This document shows, in pieces, positions 1 through 11,815 of a DNA stretch of 64,000 nt. A program made the translations under genes and the position numbers. This stretch comes from Pyrenopolyporus hunteri (Eukaryota > Ascomycota > Sordariomycetes > Xylariales > Hypoxylaceae), in contig CADCXC010000005.1 of NCBI GenBank assembly GCA_902806595.1, positions 2,976,001-3,040,000 of the forward strand, given 5' to 3'. The stretch's first letter is position 1. Every line of letters begins with the position of its first letter. Under the pieces are notes generated by a model. The model did not search any database, had not been told where the DNA came from, and saw nothing but the letters and a program-made list of their open reading frames with translations.

Positions 1-1990
1 ATATCGATATAATAAAACTTAATTATAATAATTTAAAAAAATACGGTTATTTTTTAAAAAATAAAAACGAAAAAAACAAATATATTAAATATTTAAAGTT
101 TCGATTAATTACGTAAATTATTTTAATTATTTTAAAAATTAAATGAAATTAACGTCGAAAATTTAAATATAAATTAATAAAAAAATTCTATTATAAAAAA
201 TTATAATAAAAAAACGATAAAATATAAAATATAAACGATAAATTATTAAAAATAATAAAAAATAAATACGTTTATTAAAAAAATAATTTATAACGTTATT
301 AAAACGATATTAATAATAATTTTATCGAAGTAATAAACGTAATTAAATTTAAATTTTTATATTTAATTAATTAATTAAATGTTTAAAAAATAAAAAATTT
401 TAATTATTATTATATCGTAATATAAATATATATTAATATAAATATTTTTAAATAAATTATATTTTTTCGATTTAATATATAAATATTTTTTATATTAACG
501 TATTAAATTATTTTTATTTCGTTTTTATTAATTTATTATAATTTTATTTTAATAATTTATTTAATAATAAAAAATTCGATAAAAATTTAATAACGTTAAT
601 ATTATTTTTATTTATATAAATATTTTTTTATATTAACGCGATTTTTAAATTTAAACGTAATTAATGTAATATAATTTAAAAATTATTTAAAATAAAATTT
701 TTAAAACGTTTTTATAATTTTTTTTATAATTTTTTTAATTATATAAATATATAATTTATTTTTATTTATAACATTTAAATTTATTATTATAAATAATATT
801 TACGTTATTTTTTATTAAAAATAATAATTAATAAGTTTATTTTTTTTATTTTATCGTTATATAATCGAAATATTTAATAAAAAAAATAATTAAATAATCG
901 AAAATATATTTAATTAATTTTCGAAGTTTATTTATATTTTTTTATTTAATAAAAATAAATTTCTTTTTATAAATTTATATTTAAATCGAATTTTTAATTT
1001 TTTACGATATAATAAATATAAAAAATTTAAAAAAATTAAAAATAATAAAACGATATTTTATATATAAAATAATATCGTATAAAAAATATTATTATTATTT
1101 ATATTATTACGATAAAAAATTTTCGTATTAATATAATAAAATTTTTTTTAATTTTATTAATTTATATTATTAATTTTATTAATATTAATTAATATTAATA
1201 AATATATATATAAAAATAAAATAAAAAAATAATAATAAAAATAAATGTAATATAATAAAGTTAATATTATATAAATTATTTAAAAAAAGTTATTTAATAA
1301 AAAAATCGTAAAAAAATTTTTTTTATAAATGAAAATATATAAATATTTTTTTTTTCGAAATACGTATTATTTCGTAATACGTATATAAATTAATTAATTA
1401 TTAAATTTAAAAAAATCGAATTAAATAAATTAAATTAAATAAATTTAATTTTAATTTAATATATTTTTCGAAATATTTTTCGAAAATTTTTTTAAATTAT
1501 ATATTTAAAATTAAATATAAAAAAATTATATAAATAATTTTTCGCGACGATTTTTTCGAAAATAATATAAAATAAATTTTCGCGAAAATTTTTCGAAAAA
1601 TAATATAAATAATTTTTCGTAACGATTTTTTCGAAAAAATTTTAAAAAAATAATACGAATAATTTTTCGTAATAATTTTATCGAAAAATAATATAAAATG
1701 ATTTTTTATAACGATTTTTTAAAAAATAATATAAAATAATTTTTCGTAAAAATTAAAAATATTACGAAAATTATATTAAAAATTATATTAAAATTCGAAA
1801 AAAAATCGAAAATTATTATATTATTTTATAAAAATAATTTTTAATATTTAATTTAATTTATTTAATTTAATTTATATATTAAATTAAAATTAATTTAATT
1901 TAATTAATAAAAACATTTATTAAAATATAAATAATTTTAAATATAATAATCATTATATATATAACGATTTAATAAAACGGCTTAATTAAT
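1..1990. repeat. AT-rich, RIP-like degraded block
   Basis: The block is almost entirely A and T and has no usable open reading frame. Nearly every remaining C or G is part of a CpG dinucleotide (for example the tcg, acg and cgcg words throughout); C in CA, CT or CC context is almost absent on either strand. Repeat-induced point mutation in ascomycetes converts C to T in repeated DNA, so this is most simply a transposon graveyard that has mutated to near saturation at non-CpG sites. The original element cannot be recognised. C+G content begins to recover at about 1975-2085, where words such as gcggcgtggcgcggcg appear. Confidence 0.8.
1531..1755. repeat. Degenerate AT-rich tandem repeat, about 38-50 nt unit, 5-6 copies
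   Basis: Inside the AT-rich block a unit of the form taaataatttttcg-n-acgattttttcgaaaa-taata recurs head to tail at about 1531, 1568, 1606, 1656, 1693 and 1731. Copies differ by small indels and by loss or retention of the two CpG sites. It may be a minisatellite or the internal repeats of a decayed transposon. Confidence 0.6.
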
Positions 1991-2189
1991 TAAATAAAAA
2001 CGTAATATAAAACGTCGCGCGAAACGTACGCGTAACCCGTTAACGCGGCGTGGCGCGGCGTGGGGTATGGCTAGTGTAGCTAGTATAGCGTGGGAAATGC
2101 TCGTGAACTTTTACGTAATTAATTTTCTTTTTTTTTACTGAGAAAAAAATCGAGACAATATCCCGAGGAAACCTCGGGCATAATAACAT

Positions 2190-2287
2190 CGACACCTGTG
2201 TGATTCGAACACACGCCCCCGAAGGGAATGCCTTATATAGCTATGTTCATTAGCAGGGCATCGCGTTAACCACTCCGCCAAAGTGCC
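2190..2287 (-). tRNA. tRNA-Ser (GCU anticodon), intron-containing
   Basis: On the minus strand the gene begins GGCACTTTGGCGGAGTGG at 2287 and ends with a T arm whose loop reads TTCGAAT, then an acceptor strand AGGTGTC and discriminator G at 2190. The acceptor stem pairs with two G-U wobbles. The anticodon stem is ATGCC/GGCAT with loop CTGCTAA, giving anticodon GCT. It is interrupted after position 37 by an intron of about 17 nt, the usual place for a nuclear tRNA intron. A long variable arm (CCCTTCGGGGG) is characteristic of tRNA-Ser. The gene sits about 200 bp from the end of the AT-rich block. Confidence 0.93.
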
Positions 2288-2650
2288 TATTATGTCATAT
2301 GACTCTTTAACCTTCTCCATATGTTGCTCAATCCTCTTCTCCTTCTTTGAAGATAGATGTATATCTGGATTTTTCCTCATTTCTCATTTCAACTTTCATA
2401 TACATGTTGCCTTTCGGTTTTGTCCCCTTCATCTTTCTTTATATCTTATGGTATCATCTGAAGAATAACTGTTCCCTTCATATTATTCGTTAATAAACAA
2501 CGTTATCTCTTATACAGTGTCAGGAGGCGTTCAGGATGAGCCTCAGATGATTCAAATAACAAAAACTGTACGTGTTGCTGTAGTTTTATTTTTGACTACG
2601 CAAGTCTCTTGTGCACGTAGGTAGTTACTTAGTCCCTGACTTACCAGCGG

Positions 2651-2678
2651 TTGTTGGTTGGTTGGTTGGTTGGTTGGT
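2651..2678. repeat. (TTGG)n microsatellite
   Basis: About six to seven tandem copies of TTGG lie in the gap between the tRNA and the DUF1275 gene. The neighbouring 2288-3206 interval shows no other feature I can support. Confidence 0.8.
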
Positions 2679-3206
2679 ATATTTAACGCTGTAGCAGAGG
2701 GGGAAAGCTCCAAGCCTTCGCAGAGACCTCCCTAGGGTACCAGCGGTTGTCGAGTTCACTATGGTGTATTTAATAGTTCAAGGTCCAATTAGTAAAGGTC
2801 TTACGCGGCCGGCCTATCATTACAAACTATGTATTTCAGAGGGAAATAAATTATTGCTCCTTTTGTAATGTCCTAAGTGCCTAGGACAGCATATCAACTC
2901 AGTCATAGGCCCTCGAAATTATTATGGGCATGTGAGCTCATAAAAATAGTCAATTGTTTCTAGTTTGGATATGCCCGAGGGGACTGCAACAGAAAAGGAT
3001 TAAGTTTCTCATCTTCTATAAGTTTTGTTGTCCACCATGCCAAACTTCCGAGTTGTTGCTATTCCGTTCAGTGTATATAAACCGGTAATAGTAACGGCAA
3101 TGGTGGTTCTGGCCTAATTTGTACAAACGATACCTGACGTCTATTTCTAACCCCATATCCTGAAGCGACGTTCTTATATTAACCGGGTCCTGAATGTGTA
3201 GCTCAA

Positions 3207-4159
3207 TTAGTCCTGCATTGGCCACAACCAGAAAAGCGTGATGACTGCCTTGATTGCAGCAACAAACCAGAGACTCGGTTGCACAGTCCCTGTAGCTTTG
3301 GAAATCCATCCTCCACATATGGCACCTAGCAATGTAAGCACGAAGGCGATCGCCCTACGGTTGCGCTTGACGTTCTTCCTAAGAGGGTCTAGAACTTGGT
3401 CGTCGCTCACCAGATCACATAGTAAACTTGTGATTACCACCGTAGGCACTTCGCTTACTCCTAACCCACGACTATTCACAATCTGCCCCGCAGCTTGAAA
3501 ACTGAGCAATGCGATAGGCGCCAGCTCGAGAAAATCAACATCTGTCGAATCTCTCTGCGAGGAGTACCTGCCATTGATGACGCCCGCCTGGATGATGGCT
3601 GCAGCGACAATAACACATACAGTTTGCAGAAAGAAGGAAGACAGAAGGGTACGTCGGCGGCGGCCACCACCGAGTAGCTTATGTAGTCGCGAGAAGGCAA
3701 GGCATCCTATAGTAAAGCAGCCTATCGAACAAAGAGAGCGGGCCCATCCGAATGGCTTATTGTTTTGCCCAGAAGTTCCGAGGGCAAGGAAGACGGTATT
3801 CCCTGATGGGTATTTAGGATCGAGTGTTCTGGTTCCGGGAGGCTAAGCCCATAGAATAAGGTAGACATACCAGTCTGCATTGATACGAAAGTGCCATAGG
3901 CTAGAGGAACGCATATGTTAGTTCTAAGATGCGCAGTCATTGGATAAAACATCCCAACTGGTGTTTATTTACACTCACCATTGTACAGAGTGCCGTCGGT
4001 AAGGCCAGTTGCGAAACAACAGGCCAATAATGGTACAGCTCCTATGCTCGGATCGACGTCTCCGGAGAGTCGTTGCAGCAATCTCTGGCCTAAATACCGT
4101 CTCACCGGCGGTTCTGGGTTGCTAGTTGGCTTGGATTCAAATTTCTCTTCGTCCGGCAT
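3207..4159 (-). CDS. DUF1275 (YoaK-like) multi-pass membrane protein
   Basis: Three exons join cleanly: 4159-3979, 3900-3871 and 3802-3207. The introns (3978-3901 and 3870-3803) start GTGAGT and GTATGT and end in TAG and CAG. The product is 268 aa. After a hydrophilic N-terminus of about 35 residues come the family hallmarks PLLACCFATGLTDGTLYN, FVSMQTGNTVFLALG, FQAAGQIVNSRGLGVSEVPT and a C-terminal hydrophobic stretch LLGAICGGWIS. DUF1275 proteins are bacterial and fungal membrane proteins with about six or seven helices; their substrate is not established. Single-frame reading makes the gene look broken, but the 68-nt second intron restores the frame, so I see an intact gene. It lies alone between the tRNA and a 4-kb gap. 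Confidence 0.87.
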
Positions 4160-6743
4160 GGCGGTCTTAAAAGGGCTGTAAAACTGTAGAATCTAGACCC
4201 AAGATATGGTGCAAGAACGCTGCGTCTGGTGGCCAAGGAAATAATGTCGATGAGATTAAAAGAAGGGTTCTCTAGAGAGATTCGAGCTTTCCCAGCAAGA
4301 TGAAGGCGCTCTTCAAGAAGCAAGTTCCCTTGGCCCCAAATGATTACTTGTCCGCTAATATTTCCCGCGAACAAGAAGCCTCTTTTTCTTAGCATGTCTT
4401 GGCCACCCACCAACGCACATGCAAAGAGGCTTCGGGTATTCTAAATCCCTCACTGCCATGTAACACCTCAAGGGGCTCCGGCGTAACTACGATACGGAAG
4501 AAGCCTCCAAATAATAATGGTGGGAATAAATACGACGGTGAGCCGGGTGAAGGAATACATGAACTAGTGGATACGCCAGATGGGCTGATAGGATTGGCCA
4601 CCAACCGGGGAGAATCTATGCCTGTCTTACGGATACTGTAGATAAAATCCATTGTGACGACCTTGTAGTAAGGGTTCTCGGCGGAATCCCGTCATGACCA
4701 CATTCTTACAACGCCATCTGGCATGGTGGTCTGGGCGCGCCGATGTGGCCAATGTGATGTCTCGGTCCAGTGCCGAGCCTCCTTGGTTTGAGATCCGACT
4801 ACGGCGCTCCTCCCGGGGCCGCCTGTTGTAGCTCGTGCTTGGCGGCATTAGTTCAATCCTTCCCCGTCCTCTAGTCTACTGAATCTCGTGGTGTATAATG
4901 TCCGGGGGCAAGGGGGAAAAGGCAGTCAGTACTTGCCCAGCAGGACTAGCACGTCATGAAACCTGTAGGGGATACCATGGTGTTCACTCTCGAAGGACAA
5001 GCCTTGGTTCGAATACAGCCGGTGTAATCGGTCAAAATCCCTTATTTTACTTGGCTACTACTAGTATCTGATCTAAGCGAAGTTATTCAACTTTTCCCCG
5101 ACTTTCTGTTGCACCCTTTTAGCTAGCACCAAGGAGGGTGTAGTGGCCAAGCATCGGCTATCAGTACATCTCCGTGACTTAACGCCTATCTGAGGCTGTG
5201 TGCAGAAGGCCCGATGAATAATATGATATATCGAGTTCATTGAAAATTGCTTCGTCCGGACTGTGAACCTGGATGAAGTTGTCTTAGCCGTGCTCAAAAC
5301 GGCGCCGTGTAATGTGTATCTGATGACACTGTGGTATAAGCGTTGCTATGCGGCGCCTAGAACGAATGGTGAGTGGGAATGCATAACGGGACGGAGACGC
5401 GTTTGGCATATTTGCCTTCCGCATGGGCACGATCCTAGCTGCTGGTGGCCGAAGGGGTGTAGACGGTGTATGCGGTAGTATACTAAGGTAAATTCGTAGG
5501 CCACGGTATGGAAGCTTGCAATGAGAAAAAAAAAAAAAAAAAAAAACAAAGGGTTGTCACTCTAATTACCCAATTAACATAACACTTCCTATGAAGGCGA
5601 TAGACGGTTAAAGTTGTTATTAGTCTCAACTCTAGCTTGTGTCCATCATAATGTTGGTATGTCAGATAGCTCCTGATTCACGTCAAACCGCCTCGTTAAA
5701 GCTGAGTATCCCTCGTGGCTGACCTGAACTTCTGAACTCCGGTTTTGGTGGTATATCAGGACGCTCACCTTGCCAAGAGAGCCAAGTCGGCTGATAATAT
5801 TCCTAGACTGTGTGGATATCGTTTAGTCAATAGAATACCGTAGCAAGGTCAAGCTTGGCTTATAAATTTCCATGACACCATATGACCTATACGTCTGGTT
5901 TATCAAGTCCACACGGTAGGGATATAGACGTGCTTATATTTGGCGCCCAAGGCGTGGCCCCGGCCGTGATAGGGATATTGTCAGAGTAAACCAAAAGGTT
6001 AGGTAGGCAGTGTGGTTTTCTGGGCGTCTTCGCGATGCTTGTGATGCTTATTTTAAATGTTACAACAGGATCGAGGGCCCACTTGGACGTTGAGCTTGGA
6101 GCACGCCAACCTGGTCGGTTCGATCACCACAAGCAATTATACGACTAGGTAAAGAATCAAAGGTAGAGGCGAAGTGAGATTGCTATACGATTTCTCGATC
6201 TCGACGCCATAACGAGAACGTCTCCCCTTTTTTTTGTACATAGGGTATACATATATCGCGTGCTATTCGTTGACGCTGCCCAGAGCTTGACAAGTCTCGG
6301 ATTACCCAAATCTGAAGGACGAGTCTTACTTGCAGAAAAGAGACCGGCGCGCAGCCAGATTATTATCCTTAGCACATCTTTCATTCCCAGAACAGGAGAA
6401 CGATAAATCATATGTATCTGGCATTTGGTAATTAGCACAACTTGGCGGCTGAGGCTGCTTTTTCCGGCTCGGCCCGCTGCAGAGCCGTTAGCTTACACAC
6501 TAACCAAGCATAATATACTATACTATTACGGTATCTAAATGGGGATGACTAGGGGGGCGACCTTCCAGATTGGATTTCATCGAACGCACGATGGGACGTG
6601 GTTAGTCCCGCTTTCCCACGGAGCGTAACACATATACGCCGTGGGTTTTTGAGATGGCGCAACGATTTACTGACGGATATTTACGTGAGTCGGAGCAGTA
6701 TCTCGGATTCATCGCGTAAATGGATATAAGATGAAGGACGGGC

Positions 6744-6862
6744 GGCTGATACCTCTCAAAGAGACTTATATTCAGCTGGTGGCAACTATCAGTTGGTCCG
6801 GCCTCGCGGCTGATATACGCCATATCTCAGAGAAACTTGAGTTCAGCTAGTGGTAACTCCTA
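6744..6862. repeat. Imperfect direct duplication, about 65-70 bp period
   Basis: The segment from GGCTGATA at 6744 through ttcagctggtggcaact near 6771-6787 recurs from GGCTGATA at 6808 through ttcagctagtggtaact near 6842-6858. Several differences between the copies are transitions (G/A, C/T), compatible with RIP-type decay of a duplicated element. Confidence 0.5.
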
Positions 6863-8084
6863 GCTAGCCTGCTTGGGGGACCGTGGGGCCTGGGTAGTGT
6901 GAAGCGATTTGAAGACCCGTAGAAATATACGAATCACCCTTTATAATTAGGCACGGGCAGTACGGGATTATTGGGAGGCCCGCCTGGTTCAGTGGCCTAA
7001 AAAGTAATTCCCTCAGGGTGGTGATGGTCAAAGGACGCAAGATATTACCTTTTCAATAAAGGAGCCCGTGAATGCCCCTTTTCCATTTACCTGGCCTGGA
7101 CACGGGGTCGTTCGGAGGCTCTGACAGTCTGACAGAGGATAGACGTCGATCAACCAATTGCAATGGCAGGGCATTGCCGCCGGCGAAGAGCTAGAGATAC
7201 AGTCTTCGCGTACTGACTAGGTTCGACTTTACAAGAGTAGGAGGCCTCAATATATTGCCCAAGACACTACCGGCCGTTCGTCCGAATAAGAAGCGGGCGA
7301 TTCGAGAGGGGGACTCCTGAGACCAGTCTACCAACCACAACTGTCCTGGCCGCGGGATTGCTCGACCGCACCGTGATGTTCCCGCAGTATTGATTGGTTA
7401 ATCGCCCTGCTTATGAGAAGATAGGCGGATGAGGATTATACCTCCCTAGGCTCCTTGGCTTGTGCCACTTCATGCACATTACCCCAGAACAACTTCTTGG
7501 AGATTCGAGTTCGTGATCATAAGCCCGGTTGGTCTCCGAGATGACTATACTCTTAGATTGCTACCCGTGTTTAAGTGTACCGAAACGTCCGCACCTTGCG
7601 TCTAGCGAGTATACTTAGCGTATATATGATTGTATGAGTACAAAAGGGACGTCTCGACGTACTATGGCATGACTATCCGTAGATTGGACTACCCCCCCCT
7701 GAAGGGCGTTCTTGGGGACTAAGGACAACCTAAGGAGTAGGACTTACATATATATATCTTCCCGAAAGCACATCCTATGTAGAAAATGAGTGCGACTTGT
7801 TCTGTGAGGCCTCGAGTTACGCGTTTTATCTAAACTGTACGCTTCTTCCAAGTCCAAGGGAGTTGGCGTCGCGGTATCGCCGATCTAGCCCTGGTTGACA
7901 GGGGAAAGGGGTGAAAGTCACATATGCGCCAAGTCGAGTGGTGTATCTCGGCCAGTGCTTACTGCGACGAAGGAACTCTAAGCTCCGTGGATATCGGGAG
8001 ATAAACGTTACGTAGGGGACTAAGTTTGGGAAATGGTGTTAATAATCTAGCAAGTGATAAGTGTATTGGGCAAGAGACCACGAA

Positions 8085-8092
8085 TATAAATA
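8085..8092 (+). promoter_or_regulatory. TATA box (TATAAATA)
   Basis: TATAAATA lies 133 bp upstream of the ATG at 8225, a plausible spacing for a core promoter element of the PEP-mutase-like gene. No experimental start site is known. Confidence 0.45.
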
Positions 8093-8224
8093 TCACACCT
8101 TCCGGCAGGGTGGATGAATTATCTCTACGACCTAATCACCAACTTTAGGGTTATTCATACGTACCTATCCCAGAGTCATACCCTTTAAGAGGTATCGCCC
8201 CTCAGAGCAACTTGTCACATAACC

Positions 8225-9765
8225 ATGGCCCCCTCTGCGGTTCTACTTGTAGAATCTGTGCCCGAACTCGACAATGAGTCTGGTATGATTCCACAGACAG
8301 CAGCGGATCTAGTTTCTAGCCGATTTCACCACTCAGTTAAGCCAATTCCTTCGGTTACCACTATCGAGGTTTTGGAAGACGACGATACTACAGACCAGAA
8401 GCCAGGGGAGGATGCTGCTGTGGTCCTCCCTGAAAATGATACCACAGGATCCGTCGGGAGCTCGCTAAAACTTAGCCGAATCGTCTCTACTGTGCTGGAA
8501 CCGACATCTGGTGCTAAGAAGCTTCGTAGGATGCTCCTTGAAACCGATGAGCTAATCGTTTGCCCCGGTGTCTACGATGGACTGTCTGCTCGTACAGCTA
8601 TGGAGCTTGGTTTTGATGCCATGTACATGGTATGTGACACAGACCGTATTCGAATATATAAGACCATTCGCACTAACGAGAGTATAAAGACGGGTGCCGG
8701 AACTACGGCCTCCCGTATTGGACAACCGGACCTGGCAATCGCTCAGTTACATGAGATGAGGGAGAACGCCGAGATGATTGCTAACCTTGACCCGTTCGGA
8801 CCACCTCTAATCGCCGACATGGATACCGGGTACGGCGGTAAGTTATCATACGCCTTCTTCTCGACTATACTTCCCCGTCACGATCTGCTATTTGGAACTA
8901 CCTGCCTCTGCAACTTTGTGCAGCGTAGGAGAGGCTCTAGATTAACGATCTATACCTAGGTCCCATCATGGTGGCTCGTACGGTAGAGCAATATATCCGC
9001 GCTGGAGTAGCTGGTGCCCATTTGGAAGATCAAGTGAGTTATCTAATCGTCGCTCTCGCCTCCGGACTACGTTCAAATCCTGTGGTGCTCCTTTCTGGGC
9101 TCTTTCTTTCTTTTTTTTTTTTCCTTTTTTCTTTTTTTTTTGCCTTGCATGGGACCTCACAAATGAATCGGCTTGGATTATGGATCACTGATTGCTCATT
9201 CCCTTTGGTGAGCTAGGTTCTTACGAAACGCTGTGGCCATCTTAGCGGCAAGAAGGTTGTCCCTCGAGACGAATATATTTCACGTATCAGGGCAGCACAT
9301 TCTGCACGTGTACGGCTACAATCCGATTTCGTGTTGATCGCGAGGACGGACGCCCTCCAAACCCTCGGATACGACGAATGTATCGCCCGGCTACGAGCAG
9401 CTCGAGAGGAGGGTGCGGATGTTGGGCTGCTCGAAGGCTTCACATCCAAGGCCCAAGCAGCACAGGCTGTGAAGGACCTGGCGCCATGGCCACTATTGTT
9501 GAACTCTGTTGAAAATGGAAAGAGTCCTGTCATCACCGTCAATGAGGCCCGCGAAATGGGGTTCCGTATCATGATCTTTAGCTTTGCCACATTGGCACCT
9601 GCGTATGTTGCCATTCGAGAGACCCTGCTCCGGCTAAAGAAAGAGGGCGTAGTTGGCACGCCGAAGCAGATTACGCCCGTGAAGCTATTTGAGGTCTGCG
9701 GCCTGCAACATAGCATGGCGGTTGATGTGAATGCGGGGGGCACATCCTTCGTAGGTGGATTATGA
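8225..9765 (+). CDS. PEP mutase / isocitrate lyase superfamily enzyme
   Basis: Four exons: 8225-8629, 8690-8837, 8960-9033 and 9217-9765, encoding 391 aa. Introns start GTATGT, GTAAGT and GTGAGT; the first has a CTAAC branch site. The ATG sits in AACCATGG, a strong fungal start context. Residues 1 to about 95 are an acidic extension of no recognisable fold. The catalytic domain then runs FDAMYMTGAGTTASR, IADMDTGYGG (metal-binding aspartates), AGAHLEDQ, and the loop KRCGH with the catalytic-type Cys near residue 215. This loop typifies the isocitrate lyase/2-methylisocitrate lyase/oxaloacetate hydrolase superfamily, which makes or breaks C-C bonds in 2-oxo or 2-hydroxy acids using Mg2+. The exact substrate cannot be read from sequence. 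The N-terminus does not look like a mitochondrial presequence, so a cytosolic enzyme is likelier. Confidence 0.88.
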
Positions 9766-11815
9766 TTGTTCGATAGGTACCGGTTAGCTGATCGATTATC
9801 TTGTATGGTTCTATACAATGTTGGCTTTTCGTGTCGTGCTTCACTTGATGGGTTTCAATGCAAGAGACGTAGAGGTATGTATGCGGTACCTACTTCTGTT
9901 CAACTGAATAATTGCTATTCGGCTGGGGGGCGCTGATAGCCAACCGTCTATTAATCTGGTGCCTCCTCGCTTCGGTAGAACGGGTTTAAACAGCAGCCAC
10001 CGGATTTGTCTTTGCTGGTGATAGGGAAGAGTATGCGGTTCCAACCTTGGTTGGATGGTTCCTGGCTAGGACAAATTGCCGTTGTGACAGAGTTATGAAA
10101 CCCTGGTAATGTCCAAATTAGATGTTCAAATTTCTAGTTAGTTATCAAAATGCTGCCGCCTCTTCTCTAATCTGCGTTAGCCCTTAGTCCCCGCGACAGC
10201 TAATGGGTACCAAAGGAGATATCTTGGATTAATGTAATACAATTAAAACTTTTTTTTAGTACTACGTATGGGTATATGGATGAGAGTGCCTTTTAATAGG
10301 CGTAACATAGAGAGTAGAATGATAATGTAGTTTGTAACGAAGACGGTGTATACTTTCCGGTGTGATTTCTAAGTACCCTATATTGTAAGCTTTCAGTGTT
10401 ACTTAGAAAATTCTTAATCAAGAAGGATTCGTCAGTACCTATATATATGTATGCGGATGCCCTTGGCCGAAACCACCCCAGCAATTAAATCGGCCATCGA
10501 AAAAGGTATACCGTGTACTAACCATGGACACCGAGAGGCTATTGTCATACGACCAACCTTATACCTAAGAGGGGGAACAACTTCGTTTGCACATGAACTA
10601 TCTAAGTAGGTACCTAGATTTTGGGCCTGGATAACACAGTGGATGAGGGCCAAGGAGTAGCTGTGATTTCATTTTCGAAGATGAATTAGGGTTAGCTGAA
10701 TCCCGGGTGATCTCTGTTCGTACGTATTATTGTATGCGGAGGTTCGTCTGAGTGGCCTGTATATGTCCCGCTTGTGTAGGTATATATGGGAAAGGGCGAC
10801 GAATGAACGCACACCTCGTCCGCTCGAATCTCGATCGGCTTTTCTAGACGGATGGCCATATTTACGGCCCATGTAGTGCAGATTCTAGCCTTTGTGAGAC
10901 GGTATGGGTGGGATCTGGCATCTCTGCCGGGTCACAGGAGAGGAGAGCGCCCGTAACAACATACTACCGATTTGTAAATTGGCGCTGCGAGTTGTTGGTA
11001 TAATGCCATGCACCCACGAGGCGCTCGGTGCGTAGTTCGTCGGAAACTGCGAAGGCTACAATGATTCCAAAGACTACAGGCCCCCTCCCCCTTTTAAAGG
11101 AAAAATGGGTGAAGATACTATTCGCCGCAGCTGTGGATTCCGAAATAATGCCGTATATTAAGAGGCTCGGCCTGCCGTAGTTAGTAAGTGAACCTTTTAA
11201 ATTTTCCGCACCTGAGGGGGTTCTGCAGGGATTGATAGTTCACTCGGACAGATCCCCGGCCGGCAAGGACAGTCACTTAGCCTATCTATTCGTACACAAC
11301 AATCAGCTACACAGGTTCGACGTATCAACGGATTGCAAAGTATCAAGAGCCTGCGGCGATATCTTGGTTCAGGACTAGTGCCGGCCATATGGTAAGTTGG
11401 TCCATTGTTCTATGGGCCCAGTATATGAGGAGCCTTAGTCGTGATGAGTATTCTTGTCGTACCTATGGTCTGGATAGGGGGCGGCCCAATACAGTCTGAT
11501 AAGATTCGAATTCGGTCCCCAGTTACACTATAAACAAAGGCCCTCTTGGGCCTTATGTTTACGGCGATTTGACAATACGCCATGAGAGGCATCGATGCGA
11601 GCGATACCTTTGGTAGATGCGCCGCGGCGGCACATGATGGAACTGTTGCATTCCGCCCTTTGCTCGCATGATGTGGGGAAATAGTACCGCGGCTTAGAGT
11701 GTTGTATTCCTATCGAAGGCATAATTGTCTTTTGCTGCAGACCCGGTAAATATGGGGTTCTTAGGCACGTCGCATATCATGGCAGCGCGTCCTGCAAGAC
11801 GGAGATATTGATCAT
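9766..11815. other. Intergenic gap, no supported gene
   Basis: Two kilobases with only short, unconserved open frames (60-73 codons). No tRNA, transposon end or domain is recognisable. Confidence 0.5.

Larger units (their letters stand above)
4160..8224. other. Gene-poor interval, no supported gene
   Basis: About 4 kb between the DUF1275 gene and the PEP-mutase-like gene. All open frames are short (about 100 codons or less), show no recognisable family and are interrupted. It contains an A21 tract (5526-5546), an imperfect direct duplication (6744-6862), a C-run near 7693 and scattered transition differences suggestive of old mutated repeats. I cannot assign a function. Confidence 0.55.

Noticed and set aside
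2135..2468. Short open frames on both strands around 2.1-2.5 kb
   Set aside because: The minus-strand frame overlaps the tRNA-Ser gene and its sequence is explained by the tRNA; the plus-strand one has no family resemblance.
4990..5030. GGTTCGAAT word resembling a tRNA T loop
   Set aside because: The flanking bases do not form a T stem and no matching acceptor or anticodon arm is present.
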